From Undaria pinnatifida (lineage: Eukaryota > Sar > Phaeophyceae > Laminariales > Alariaceae): DNA of 64,000 nt. Numbering within the stretch: the stretch's first letter is position 1; the number at the start of each line of letters is the position of its first letter. Both the position numbers and the translations under genes were made by a program. Location: positions 930,001-994,000 of the forward strand of contig JABAKD010000026.1 in NCBI GenBank assembly GCA_012845835.1. The letters are read 5' to 3'. The notes beneath the pieces are model-generated. The model saw only the letters and a list, made by a program, of their open reading frames with translations. It had not been told where the DNA came from and did not search any database. Positions 23,321 to 32,679 of the stretch are shown here, piece by piece.

Positions 23321-23689
23321 GAGACAAAACCAAACGGCAGTACAGCCGTCTCTTCGGCATTTCGCGCTGTCCTTAGCACGACCGCTGACCTTCAGGTAGC
23401 CTCCGCTGCAGGCATGGACGCGTGCGGTTGCCACAGCGAACTTTTCCGCTGTGCTCGCTTATTTGTGGCTATATGGGTAACTAAAAATACGCGTGACGCC
23501 TCACAGCCTAGCGGCGCGATTAGGCCAACTTAAAAATCAGTACACTTACCACTCTCCGCTCTACCGCTCGCCATCTGGCCATTAGCGACCGCACGCCGGT
23601 GGCACGCCCGCCCCCCACACAAGCCCTCGGTGGCCACGGCGACGCAACGGCCGACGAGTCCCAACTCCGCGAGCGGGGGTCATGAACAG

Positions 23690-24075
23690 CTTGTCCAGGG
23701 GACGGCTCGTGCTCTTCCCCAAAGGTGGAGAATCGTAAAAGAGCGCAAATCTCACCGAGCTCCTCCTAGCATACCACTACTAGCTACGTACCACAGGTGT
23801 ACCGCGGTGGTGAGTACTGTGCTGCCGTTGTGGACTGGTCCGTACGTGCTGCTCCACTGCTGTGTTGTACTGCCGTGGTGGTCGCTTGGTCGGTAGGGTG
23901 GTGGGTCTGGTGGGTGCTTGGTGGGTGACGGCTCGCGCTCTTCTACGCAAGGTGGAAAATTGTAAGAAAGTGCAAATCCCACCCAGATCCCGGCGTACCA
24001 CAGGTGTAGATACCGCTGTGGTGCGTGCTGCCGTTCTGCTGTGCTGCCGTTGTGGATTAGTCGGTACGTGCTGTT
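23690..24075 (+). repeat. Imperfect direct repeat, about 150 bp, two units
   Basis: Units at about 23698-23860 and 23928-24075 share 'gacggctcgYgctctt', 'gagcgcaaatc/agtgcaaatc', 'taccacaggtgta', 'gtgctgccgttgtgga' and 'cggtacgtgctg'. Nothing coding is evident. Confidence 0.6.
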
Positions 24076-24079
24076 CGTC

Positions 24080-24565
24080 GCTACGAAGCACACCAACATG
24101 AACGTGAATGTAAGGATCGTGTGAGTATCAATACGATATCTAATCCTCACAGTTTTATGCCGGCATGTCACTTTACACTTGCCAGAAGCAGCAGTAGCAG
24201 CAGCAGCGAGAGGTAGTGACGTATAGGCGGGTAGAGCATCGCAGGCCAGCGTTGTGCTCTCCGCATTTTGTCTGCTGTCGGTCATCTGCGATCTTACCTA
24301 AATGGTGTTGCCTACCGCTGCTGCTGTGCGGCAGAGTTGTATCGCTGTGCTCTCCTGGTATGGTAGATCATACAAGAAGCACACGAACAAGGATATGAAT
24401 ATAAGGACCTTTTGAATACCAATGTGATATGCAAACGATCCTTGCGTTTTGCGCCGGCATGTCACTTGACATGAGCAACAGAAGCAGCAGCATCGATGGG
24501 GAGTTGCGTATAGTCGGGTAAAACATCGCTGGCACCGATCAAAGTAATCACCTACCACAACAACA
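24080..24565 (+). repeat. Imperfect direct repeat, about 200 bp, two units
   Basis: Units at about 24085-24300 and 24370-24560 share 'gaagcacacSaacaWg', 'gccggcatgtcact', 'agaagcagcag' and 'gcgatcttacct/taatcacctac'. The minus frames (for example 23752-24285) that span them show no domain. Confidence 0.55.
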
Positions 24566-25420
24566 ACCACACGCGCATAGCGTTGCAGGCTGCTGCTGCT
24601 AGGGGGCTGGACTGCTGCCAGGCGGCAGGATCGTAGTGTGGTGCTCTGTGCAAAATAGGGAAATGTACGTGTGCCCTCAACGAGCAGAAAAACTCGGTTT
24701 GCATCAAAATCTTACGTGCGTGTACGGGGATAGGGGATGCAGAAACCCAATCTCGGGGATGTTGCGGAAACCCGGGGATTTGCCCGAAGTGTGCCCAAGG
24801 CCAAAAAGTTCAAAAGGCTTGCCACGCACGACACACTGCACGGATCGCGCCCAAGCTTCCGGCATCGTGACCTCGACGGTCGAGTTGTGCCCACCCCATC
24901 CGACGTTTTGGAGAAAAGTGCGAAGACGAAGGGATATGTCCGTAAAGAAGAAGAAAAAGCACAAATATACATATACATTTAGTACAGCCAAACCCCGCTT
25001 AAAGACGCATATCGGTACTTTTTTTCAAGGCGTCTTTAACGCGGGGAATCGTCTTTAAGATTCCGGGGACGATAACGCACCATCCCCGGGGCCGATGGAG
25101 GCATAACATACATCAAAAGACGCGCCGTTGCAGCAGGTATACTATAACGAAACGAGAATCCACAAATCTGACCGTCACAACGTTGCCGTGGTTGAAAGTG
25201 GAATGTACTTAAAAACCAAGTTTATACAGTAGTTGCCGCCACCGCCCGAAATAAAATGCTCCGAGAAGTGGGTTCAATGTTGCAGGATGAAGGTTATTAT
25301 GACTGCAGTGAACTCTCTCTCTCGGTTGGTGTCGACTGTGTTTTTCTTACTATCTTCTCGTCCTCATGTTGGAAACCTCGCCGATATATCATTTACCACC
25401 TCTGTTCCAACTTTGACATG

Positions 25421-25645
25421 TCAAATCCTACCTGCTCTCTTCTGGCAGTCTGTGCACATTCTCTGCTGCCCGTAGCCTTCGTCTCCGATGCCCACACCAC
25501 AAAACCCATGCATGGCTCGCCCGCAAGGGCACTGGTGAATCGCTGAGACCGGGACAGATTTCATCTTGCATGTTGGTTCACCACACGCTTTCGTGTGGCA
25601 GGCAGACGGACCGTCAGCAGACGAAAGGAATCTATCCATGTCCAC

Positions 25646-25680
<35 letters not shown>

Positions 25681-25768
25681 CCGCTCTCTGGCAGTCTACA
25701 GGTGTGCTGCACCATTTTTTGGGGGGCCCCGCAGCGTAAACAATACACCCCCCCTTAAACTTGTACAT
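25421..25768 (-). CDS. Cysteine-rich zinc-finger-like ORF inside the DNA transposon
   Basis: 115 codons. The N-terminal part crosses the CAG tract (poly-Cys in this frame) and is probably not real coding sequence. The C-terminal half is ordered: CGEPTCKM, then HQCPCGRAMHGFCG, GIGDEGYGQ and MCTDCQK. This gives a C-C-H-C-C-H-C-C-C spacing that would bind zinc. Such a finger is plausible as part of a transposon-encoded DNA-binding protein. I cannot name the family with certainty. It lies wholly within the inverted-repeat element on the - strand. Start codon and expression are uncertain. Confidence 0.45.
25654..25681 (+). repeat. (CAG)n microsatellite
   Basis: About nine uninterrupted CAG units within the DNA transposon. 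Confidence 0.9.
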
Positions 25769-25859
25769 CTGCGGGGCACCCTGGTTCAGATTTTTTTTTC
25801 GTCTTTATAGCGGGGAGTTGACTTAAGAAGTGCGTCTTTAAGCGGGGTTTGACTGTACG

Positions 25860-26290
25860 CAGTAAAATACATGAAGAAATAATGAATGGTTGAAAGGAGG
25901 GGTATATTTGTTTTCTCTTAAACAAGCTGCACACCCTGCCGTCGCGCGAGCGCACATTTTATACGAGTGTGTACGTGTGTACACAGCAAGCGCAAGCGTT
26001 AAATCTATACTACTGCTGTACCGCACACCTGCCAAACAATCATTTTTCGGATGAAACTCCTGGCATTAGACTATTCCTTTCAATTTCAATTTTTGTTGGT
26101 GTCGGATGGAACAATTCCAACTCGTTCCCTGCCCTACCGGAAGCATGCCGCACCATGCGGAGCCCTTGTAATCTACAAATTTTATTTACGTACTGAAAGG
26201 CTATAGCTGCTTACTTCGCATACTTCACATACAGCCTGCAGCCAGCAGCTCGACGAGAGGGCGTGAGAGGATACACGGCTTCGGCGGAGT
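25860..26290. other. No gene recognised
   Basis: AT-moderate sequence between the transposon and the orphan exon. It may contain the promoter of the 26293 exon, but no element was recognised. Confidence 0.3.
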
Positions 26291-26292
26291 CA

Positions 26293-26385
26293 ATGGAATC
26301 TCCGAACCTGCCCTCCTTTTCGGATGCAATCGATGCGATCGGCCTGGGACCGTTTCAGTCTCGACTCGTACTTGTCTGCGCAGTG
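26293..26385 (+). pseudogene. Orphan first exon of an SV2-like MFS transporter
   Basis: An ATG opens 31 codons including FSDAIDAIGLGPFQSRLVLV, followed in phase 0 by the donor GTGAGT at 26386. The motif with two DAI units, then G-x-G-x-F-Q and the beginning of helix 1, is the standard N-terminus of SV2/SVOP-like carriers. That is exactly the part missing from the gene at 4657-9491. The next family exon (helices 1-2) was not found downstream before 27600. Because it lies downstream on the same strand it cannot be exon 1 of that gene without trans-splicing or rearrangement. It is most simply a remnant of a duplicated gene, or exon 1 of a gene with a very long first intron. Confidence 0.65.
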
Positions 26386-26399
26386 GTGAGTTCTAAATC

Positions 26400-27600
26400 G
26401 GGTTTCCACTGTCACAGCAGTGAGTTCTAAATATTTTGTTAGGCTGCCAATTTTCTGCATCGTCGTCGTTCATCATGCAGGTATATATATATTTTTTTAA
26501 ATGATAAACGTCAGCTGTGACTACGACCGATTGAATGGTAACAAAATTGAAAAAATGCAGTATGTTGTAAAAGTAATATACTACCTGGTATACAACATGA
26601 CAATCAAAAAGCATGTCGATGAAAAGTGACAACTACAGCCACGAGTCAAGCAGATTTCTAGCCCCAGATTTCTGGCGCGAGCCTCCCCAACCTGCCATGC
26701 GAAAGATGATCTCCGACACTCGATCGCGCAGAAAAAAAATTGTCGCACTAATATACGCCCCACCACGATTTTGCAGAGTATGTATGTTTGGTAAGACCGC
26801 GCCTCGAAAAATTTGATTGCTCTACAATATGGTACCGTACCTAGGCACAACCGTCTTGGGGCCCATCATAGAGGCGGAGGTAGTGACGAACGAGATCAAG
26901 CCTCTGGGAATACCGTACACTGCTACTATTAATACAGCAGTAGTTGTACGTCATGCTGCACCTGTAAGGTGTCTTACAGCTGCGTTGTGTGTAGTCCGGG
27001 TGTATCCCCCCGTCGCTCAGCAGCTCGTGTTGCGTGTAGACGATGCTTTGTAGTCGTCATGTCACCTGTTGTACTAGGTTTTCCTCCGAAGCACCATGCC
27101 GTTGTTCTCCTCGCATGATCAGGTCAGTGGTCACAGGACTGGCTCCTCTCACTCTATTTTTCTCATCCCATTTTCTAGAAGGGTGGGATTGAGGAGCGTG
27201 ACAGACAACTCCAACTGATGAAACTACTAACTGCATTAACAGCTAACTACTGCGTTCTGGCGGTTCTCGTGCTAATGTTGCCATGCATGCCTTCTTGGGC
27301 TCAACCTAATACACGCAGCTGCAATAATAGTAGCAGTATAAAATTGTGGTTCAGCTTTGCAATCATTGTCATCAAACGATGCGCGCTTCAGGGTAAAACC
27401 CTTGCATTGATTGGTCCTGGTTCATTGTATAGGACGGACCTTGCATTTCTTATTATTTTGCTACATTGCATGTATTACCCTCGCCCTCCCTCCCGGCAAT
27501 AACTCAGATCCGGGTCACATAGCGGGCACTTCTTCCCCCTCCCCACTACCATTAGCCTAGACTAGAGTTGAGCACATCATTCTACATTTTCCCAGTTTTG
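26400..27600. other. No further exon recognised
   Basis: The sequence after the orphan exon contains frames 26817-27053 (+) and 27218-27502 (+, with hydrophobic stretches). They lack family motifs. Part of 27465-27525 ('ccctcgccctccctccc', 'ccgggtcacatagcgggc') recurs at 33660-33725. Confidence 0.4.
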
Positions 27601-27609
27601 GTTTCTACG

Positions 27610-27821
27610 AGCCCCACATAAAATAAAAAGGAAGATACACTTCAGCTGTGAGATCGAATATTTTGTCGAAATTCATCTTTGCAAGCTGTGTGTGATACCT
27701 CGATCGCGCGTATTACGTGTTGTGTGTCCTCATTAAGGATATAGGTCGACGACCCCCCTTGTATATATGTGTGTGTGATACTCCGATCGCGCGTATTACG
27801 GGTTGTGTGTCCTCATTAAGG

Positions 27822-27872
<51 letters not shown>
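27610..27872 (-). repeat. R1 3' parts followed by (GTT)n
   Basis: On the + strand 'cacttcagctgtgagatcga', 'tttgcaagctgtgtgtgata', 'cgatcgcgcgtattac' and 'gtcctcattaaggatatagg' match R1 in reverse. A second partial copy follows at about 27775-27822. It runs straight into (GTT)n at 27822-27872. Confidence 0.75.
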
Positions 27873-27873
<1 letters not shown>

Positions 27874-27914
27874 TCTCACATTAACTCTTGTCAAAAATCT
27901 AGAGTCCGTGGTCA

Positions 27915-28285
27915 CACAAAGGTGCTGGAGCCCTAGGAAGATCCGAAAAACCGAGTGAAATCAAAATTCGCCAGGGAAATACTACGTTTCCCGCCTAAAA
28001 ACGCACGATACGGAAAAAGGCGCACAAGTGAAAAGGTCAAATGTGCAAACTAAACTCACATGGCCGCGGGTATCCACTCAACTACAGCATACACAGAGTT
28101 CCCCCGTCCCCACAACTAACCAACTGTCCCCACAACTAACCAACTCGCGGCTACAAACTACAGCGGTTGGGCTGGCTGCACCCTACGAACCGCACGGTAA
28201 TCGTGAGTATAGACGAACGCGCCTGCTGTCTGGAGTGCTGTCAGAGTGACGACCCGTTCCGGGCATGCAGTGAAACAAGAGCAAT
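27915..28285 (-). repeat. Repeat R4, uninterrupted copy
   Basis: It is the reverse complement of 32105-32270 plus 32505-32670: 'cctaggaagatcc', 'cgcctaaaaacgcac', 'gtgaaaaggtcaaatgtgca', 'gtatccactcaactac', 'acaactaaccaact', 'ctacagcggttggg' and 'ctgtctggagtgctgtcaga'. It gives the empty site for the SINE inserted in the other copy. Confidence 0.8.
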
Positions 28286-28419
28286 GGAACCAAAAACCAC
28301 AGTACAGATATCAATGATGGCCCCTCCTTCCCGACTTATTTGACAGGTTGCAGCGCAGCTACGACGCCCGTGCCTGATAATTGAAAATTGCGGCGAGTCG
28401 TTCCCCGTGAAGGGTATAC

Positions 28420-28612
28420 ATGGATATAGGTCGGCGACCCCCTTGACTATAAAAATATCGCCGGCCTATATCTTTGATGAGGACACACAACCCGTAATAC
28501 GCGCGATCGGAGTATCACACACAGCTTTCAAATATGAGTTTCGACACAATAATTGATCTCCCAGCTAGCTGGAGTGTATTATTATTTTTATAATATATCA
28601 TATTTATAACTA
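28420..28612 (+). repeat. R1 repeat, 3' portion
   Basis: 'gaggacacacaacccgtaat', 'gcgcgatcggagtatcacac' and 'agctggagtgtattattatt' match the constant R1 end. A short reversed piece ('ggatataggtcggcgacccc', 28430) precedes it, forming a small inverted repeat with 'gccggcctatat'. Confidence 0.75.
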
Positions 28613-28624
28613 CATGTTTTCGCA

Positions 28625-28845
28625 CTTCTACTTTCCAGCTCCTGGACGAGCCCTGGTCACAGGTGCCGTTTCTTCTTCCCCCTGGTTCTTGCCTTCAAAC
28701 TTTATCGCTGATACGTAGGGTTCAGCAATCCTACTGCTCGTCGAGTTTTCATTGAGTGATTGTTGCTTCCTCATCAATCGCCCTCTCTCGCTTTCCGCAA
28801 GTCAGATTCAGCACAAGCTTAAAAGTCCCTACGACGAATTTATTT
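28625..28845 (-). mobile_element. tRNA-derived SINE, 3' part, copy 4
   Basis: On the + strand, 'cttctactttccagctcctg', 'cccctggttcttgcctt', 'gttcagcaatcc', 'ctcgtcga' and 'ctttccgcaagtcag' are the complement of the SINE at 35737-36056. The tRNA-like head is missing. Confidence 0.75.
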
Positions 28846-29037
28846 AGTGCGTGAAGATTTTTATTTTCACGTGTTTCCCCCACGGAACACTTAGGCCGTT
28901 TCTTACACTCTCGGCTTCCACCAGTCGAAAACGGTATATTCGACAGGATTATTTTGACCCTGTTTCTTGATGTTTATCGTCAGCCGAGTCGTTGTTTTTG
29001 TGCTTTTCTTCCTAGATGCGGTTGGCGTGAGGGATTT

Positions 29038-29171
<134 letters not shown>

Positions 29172-29172
<1 letters not shown>

Positions 29173-29947
29173 TTCACATGATTTCGCATAATCAAGTGCG
29201 TGGTCACAGGACAGGCTCCAGTCACTCTGGATCTGAGGAATACCCTAAGGAAAAACACAAACAACCCAAGATGGTACACGCATATATCACAGCTGACGCA
29301 ATTCATGCCTCCACCAGAAACATATAAAAGTGAAATCGAGGGTCGGTCTTGTTGTTGTTGTTGTTGTTGTTGTTCTCACATTAACTCGCATAATCAAGTC
29401 CGTGGTCACAGGACAGGCTCCAGTCACTCTGGAGCTGAGGAATACCCCAGGGAAAAACAAACACAACCCAAGGTGGTACACGCATATATCACAGCTGACG
29501 CAATTCATGCCTCCACCAGAAATATATAAAATTGAAATCGGGAGTCAGTCTACGATGTGCCAGGTCCAGGCCGGTGCATACGTATCACTACTCACGCCTG
29601 GAGAAACCAAATATTCCGATTGCCACCCGAGGAAGACTACCACGTATATATTACACGTAGAATATGTCACCACGCATACGCACGGCAGGCATAAGTCAAT
29701 TGGAGAAAAAGAAACAAAGAAAAGAAAAGAAGATAAAGGAAAGGAAAGAAAAGAGAAGAAAAAAACGAACGAAACAAGACGAAAAAGGCAAGCAAAGAGA
29801 AGAAAAAGAAAAGAAAAGCAAGAAAAGACAAGACAGGAAAGCAAGGAAAGAAGAAGAGAAAAAAAAGAAAAAAGAAATAGAAAAAGAAAAGAAAGAAAAA
29901 TGTCATACTAGCAGACCCTAAGAACTGGCTAAGGATGGCATTGGGCT
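29172..29947 (+). mobile_element. Repeat R2, near-full copy with duplicated head
   Basis: Structure: head block at 29172-29350 ('cgtggtcacaggacaggctc' to 'ccaccagaaacatataaaa'), a short (GTT)n, and the same head again at 29383-29545. A body follows at 29550-29697 ('gatgtgccaggtc', 'ctggagaaacc', 'aagactaccacgtatatatt'), then a purine tract (GAAAA-rich, 29697-29895) and the tail 'gtcatactagcagaccctaa'. The reverse complement at 34388-34950 has the same order with one head. The purine tract gives lysine-rich frames that are not considered genes. Confidence 0.75.
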
Positions 29948-30109
29948 AACAGAGTGTATCACGTCCATCATCAATGGCACCTGGGAGAGATCGCAACATG
30001 GCGAAGAAGTCAGGGCGGTCTTATGCTATCTTGTGATGGCCATTAGAAAGCCCACAACTTTCAATACGATGATGGCCAAACCCAGACTTCAGTCTCTTGG
30101 GCATGACGC

Positions 30110-30222
30110 TCCCCCTTCCGCCCCTCCCCCCTTCCTTCCTTTCCCCCTCCCCCCCTCCCCCTCCCCCCCCTCCCCCAGTCCCCTCCCCGCCCCCCCCCCC
30201 TTCCCCCTCCCCCCGACCGCTT
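30110..30222 (+). repeat. C/T-rich low-complexity tract
   Basis: A CCCCTCC-type tract. In the - strand it makes a glycine-rich extension to the LINE fragment's C-terminus. Confidence 0.9.
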
Positions 30223-30234
30223 AGAGATGCCAAC

Positions 30235-30700
30235 GGTGGATGACGCTGCCGCAGCCTTTGCGCGTCGCTCTGCAGCTTTGCGTCTCTCCGTTTCATGCCA
30301 ATTCCGCATGAACAACTCGGCTCCCTCCTCTACTCTTCGAAACCATCTGCCAGCCTTCTGAGCAGCCTTTCGCCATCCTTCGACCCTCCTCTACTCTTCG
30401 AAACCATCTGCCAGCCTTCTGAGCAGCCTTTCGCCATCCTTCGAATTTCATTCCAAAAACCGACATATCCTCCTTCAGATGATCCATCCAGTCTTTCTCT
30501 TGCCCCCCTGAGTAGCCTTTACCCCCAACAAACTCCCCAAACATCACCCTCTGTGGCAGACGCTCCTCCCCCATGCGTGCCACGAATCCCGCAAACAAAA
30601 TCCTCCGTTTGCGCACTATCACCTCAACGCTCTCGGAATCTGTCTGGGCAAGCGCGTCGGCGTACGATAGGGTGTGGTCGTCGCGCTTCCGTTTCCGCCA
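30235..30700 (-). pseudogene. LINE (non-LTR retrotransposon) C-terminal fragment with tandem duplication
   Basis: The minus frame ending at 30293 reads RILFAGFVARMGEERLPQRV, then GYSGGQEKDWMDHLKEDM and FEGWRKAAQKAGRWF. This is the well-known tail of LINE ORF2 proteins after the reverse transcriptase (R-x-x-W/F-x-G-H/F-V-x-R-M, then W-x-D-x-x-K-x-D). A perfect 61-bp tandem duplication (30326-30386 and 30387-30447) repeats the WRKAAQKAGRWFRRVEEG segment. Since 61 is not a multiple of three, it throws the following codons (NWHETERRKAAERRAKAAAA, in the frame to 30061) out of frame. The reverse transcriptase and endonuclease are absent. Confidence 0.75.
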
Positions 30701-30714
30701 TCCAAGGCATCGGA

Positions 30715-30892
30715 GGAGTCTATGATGTGCCAGGTCAATGCCGGTGCATACGTCTCATTACTCTCGCCTGGAGAAACCGACTACTCCGATTGCCAATCAA
30801 GGAAGACTACCACGTACATATTACACGTAGTATCCATGACTACGCATACGCACGACAGGCGTAAGTCAGCTGGAGAAAAGAAACGAAGAAAA
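30715..30892 (+). repeat. Repeat R2, body fragment
   Basis: 'ctatgatgtgccaggtc' through 'ctcgcctggagaaaccga' and 'gaagactaccacgtacatat' to 'gtcagctggagaaaagaaac' matches the R2 body without head or full purine tract. Confidence 0.75.
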
Positions 30893-30984
30893 TAAACGAA
30901 GACCACTGATGGGGACAGCTTACGCTATACCTACAATGAGACCCGAAGGGTGCGCCAGCTAGCGTTGGGCTGCGAAAGCAACTG

Positions 30985-31095
30985 AGTAAAATCGACACAC
31001 GACGCGTATGAAATACGTGGAAGAGTGTGGTGAGCTAAACTTTATTTTTTCCCGTCCGCCGGAGGATAAAAAATAAAATGAAAAAAATAAAATAA
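30985..31095 (+). mobile_element. Short poly-A retroposon R6, copy 2
   Basis: 'cgacacacgacgcgtatgaa', 'gtgtggtgagctaaact', 'ttcccgtccgccggaggata' and an A-rich tail match the copy at 13355-13455 in the opposite orientation. Confidence 0.65.
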
Positions 31096-31686
31096 AAAAA
31101 AGACAAGATAAGGAAAGAAAAGAGAAGAAAGCGAAACAAAATTACTGATGTATGGGAGTCGGAAATCGGTCGGCAGCTCTGTGCTACCTGCTTTTTTAAC
31201 CCATCGCATCGCTTATCCCACCACAACACACATCCATACGCCCACACACCCATACCAGGTACCTCAACGCAGTATCATACAACAGCGCCGACCCCGCCTT
31301 TGCTATCACTGCTATTGCCTCTCGCCGCAATTTAGCGTGGCGCACTCCTAGCTCCGCTGGCCAGAAATGTGTATCTCACGACGGCACACGCGCGCGTTAT
31401 AGTTGCTATTTTGCCAACAACGGCTACTCCTGCTGTAGCTTTGACGGTTTTCGGCTGAGTGCAACGTCTCGAACGTAGCTTTGGCGGCTTTCGGCTCGGC
31501 CCAAAATGCCACCAACACGCTTGCACGAGGGTTCGTCGCGCGAGAAACACGCATTGCTCGCGAAGAACGCGCGAAGCACAGAGCTGCCAATCGATTTTCG
31601 ACTGCCATGTACAGCGGTATTCCCTCACACGAACCGCCTCTATGAAGAAGAGCACAAAAAATATAAAATCGACTCGGCTGACGATG

Positions 31687-32000
31687 AACCGGTCGCTCCG
31701 GTGGCGGATCAGGTTATCATGTTATCCTCGAGCCTGGTATAGTTCAGTTTCGTGAGGACGAATCCCCCCGAGTGCATACTCGTATTAATTCGCAGGTCCC
31801 CGACTTTTTCGTGTGCACAAATTGACGTGCGGAAAGCGCGAGAGCGTGAGTTAGCAACACTCGATAAAAAGTCGACGAGCAATGGGATTGATGAACCCTT
31901 AGCGCGATAAAACGTGACGGCAAGAACCGGGGGCGGGTAAGGACGACACCTGTGACCACGGCTTGTCCAGAAGCTGGAAAGTAAATTTGTGTGACGGGGT
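31687..32000 (+). mobile_element. tRNA-derived SINE, copy 1
   Basis: It has a tRNA-like head (box A-like 'ggtggcggatcagg', decayed box B 'gaggacgaatccc'), then 'gtgcatactcgtat', 'gcggaaagcgcgagagcgtg', 'gcgataaaacg', 'gcaagaaccggggg', 'ccacggcttgtccagaagct' and 'ggaaagt'. The poly-A tail is gone. Confidence 0.75.
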
Positions 32001-32104
32001 GGTCTCTACTGCTACTTACCTAATACGTACCTAATATAATGTTGTTCCTTTATCGCTCTACATGGTTGTTGAGTTTCGTATGTGGCAGCTGGTATTTATT
32101 AGCT

Positions 32105-32670
32105 TTTGTTTCACTGCACGCCCGCGGGTCGTCAATCTGACAGCAAGCACTCCAGACAGCAGGCGCGTTCGTCTGTGCTCACGATTACCGTGCGGTTCGT
32201 ACGGTGCAGGCAACCCAACCGCTGTAGTTTGTAGCCGCGAGTTGGTTAGTTGTGGGAACGGGGGAACTCTATCCTGTATAAATTCGTTGGGACTTCTTCT
32301 TGTGCACTAATTGACTTGCGGAAAGCGCGAGAGCGTGAGTTAGCAACACTCGATGAAAAATCGACGAGCAGTGGGATTGGTGAACCCTATGCGCGATAAA
32401 AATTGAAGGCAAGAACCGGGGGGGCAGAAGGGACGACACCTGTGACCACGGCTTGTCCAGATGCGGGAAGGTAAAAGTGTGAGAAAAAAAAGAAAACAAA
32501 ATGCTGTATTCGAGTGGATACCCTTGGCGATGTGAGTTAAGTTTGCACGTTGGACCTTTTCACCAGTCAGTCGGCCTTCTTTGTGTCGTGCGTTTTAGGC
32601 GGAAAAGCGTAGTTTTTCCCGGGACGCATTTTGGTTTCTTTTGGTTTTTCTGATCTTCCTGGGGCTCCAT
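32105..32670 (+). repeat. Repeat R4, copy split by a SINE
   Basis: The left half (32105-32270) and right half (32505-32670) are contiguous in the other copy (27915-28285, reversed). The intervening bases are the SINE at 32271-32507. Confidence 0.8.
32271..32507 (+). mobile_element. tRNA-derived SINE, copy 2, 5'-truncated, nested in R4
   Basis: It begins at 'aattcgttgggac', without the tRNA-like head, and ends in an A-rich tail. Flanks 'cctgtata' and 'gctgtatt' suggest a short CTGTAT target duplication. Confidence 0.75.
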
Positions 32671-32679
32671 GTAATAGAG

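Larger units (their letters stand above)
24985..25855. mobile_element. TA-flanked DNA transposon with pogo-like inverted repeats
   Basis: The left end begins CAGCCAAACCCCGCTTAAAG at 24985. The right end is its complement, ending GCGGGGTTTGACTG at 25855. Both are bordered by TA (24983-24984 and 25856-25857), the usual duplicated target of Tc1/mariner/pogo elements. CAGTxxAACCxCxxTTAA is a typical pogo-like terminus. Further copies of the terminal motif lie just inside each end ('cgtctttaacgcgggg' near 25031 and 'cgtctttatagcgggg' near 25800). The 871-bp length leaves no room for a transposase, so it is non-autonomous, or an internally deleted derivative. Confidence 0.8.

Noticed and set aside
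29664-29921. Lys/Glu-rich ORF resembling a coiled coil, and its Phe-rich antisense
   Set aside because: Reading of the GAAAA purine tract of repeat R2; the reversed copy at 34436-34600 shows the same.
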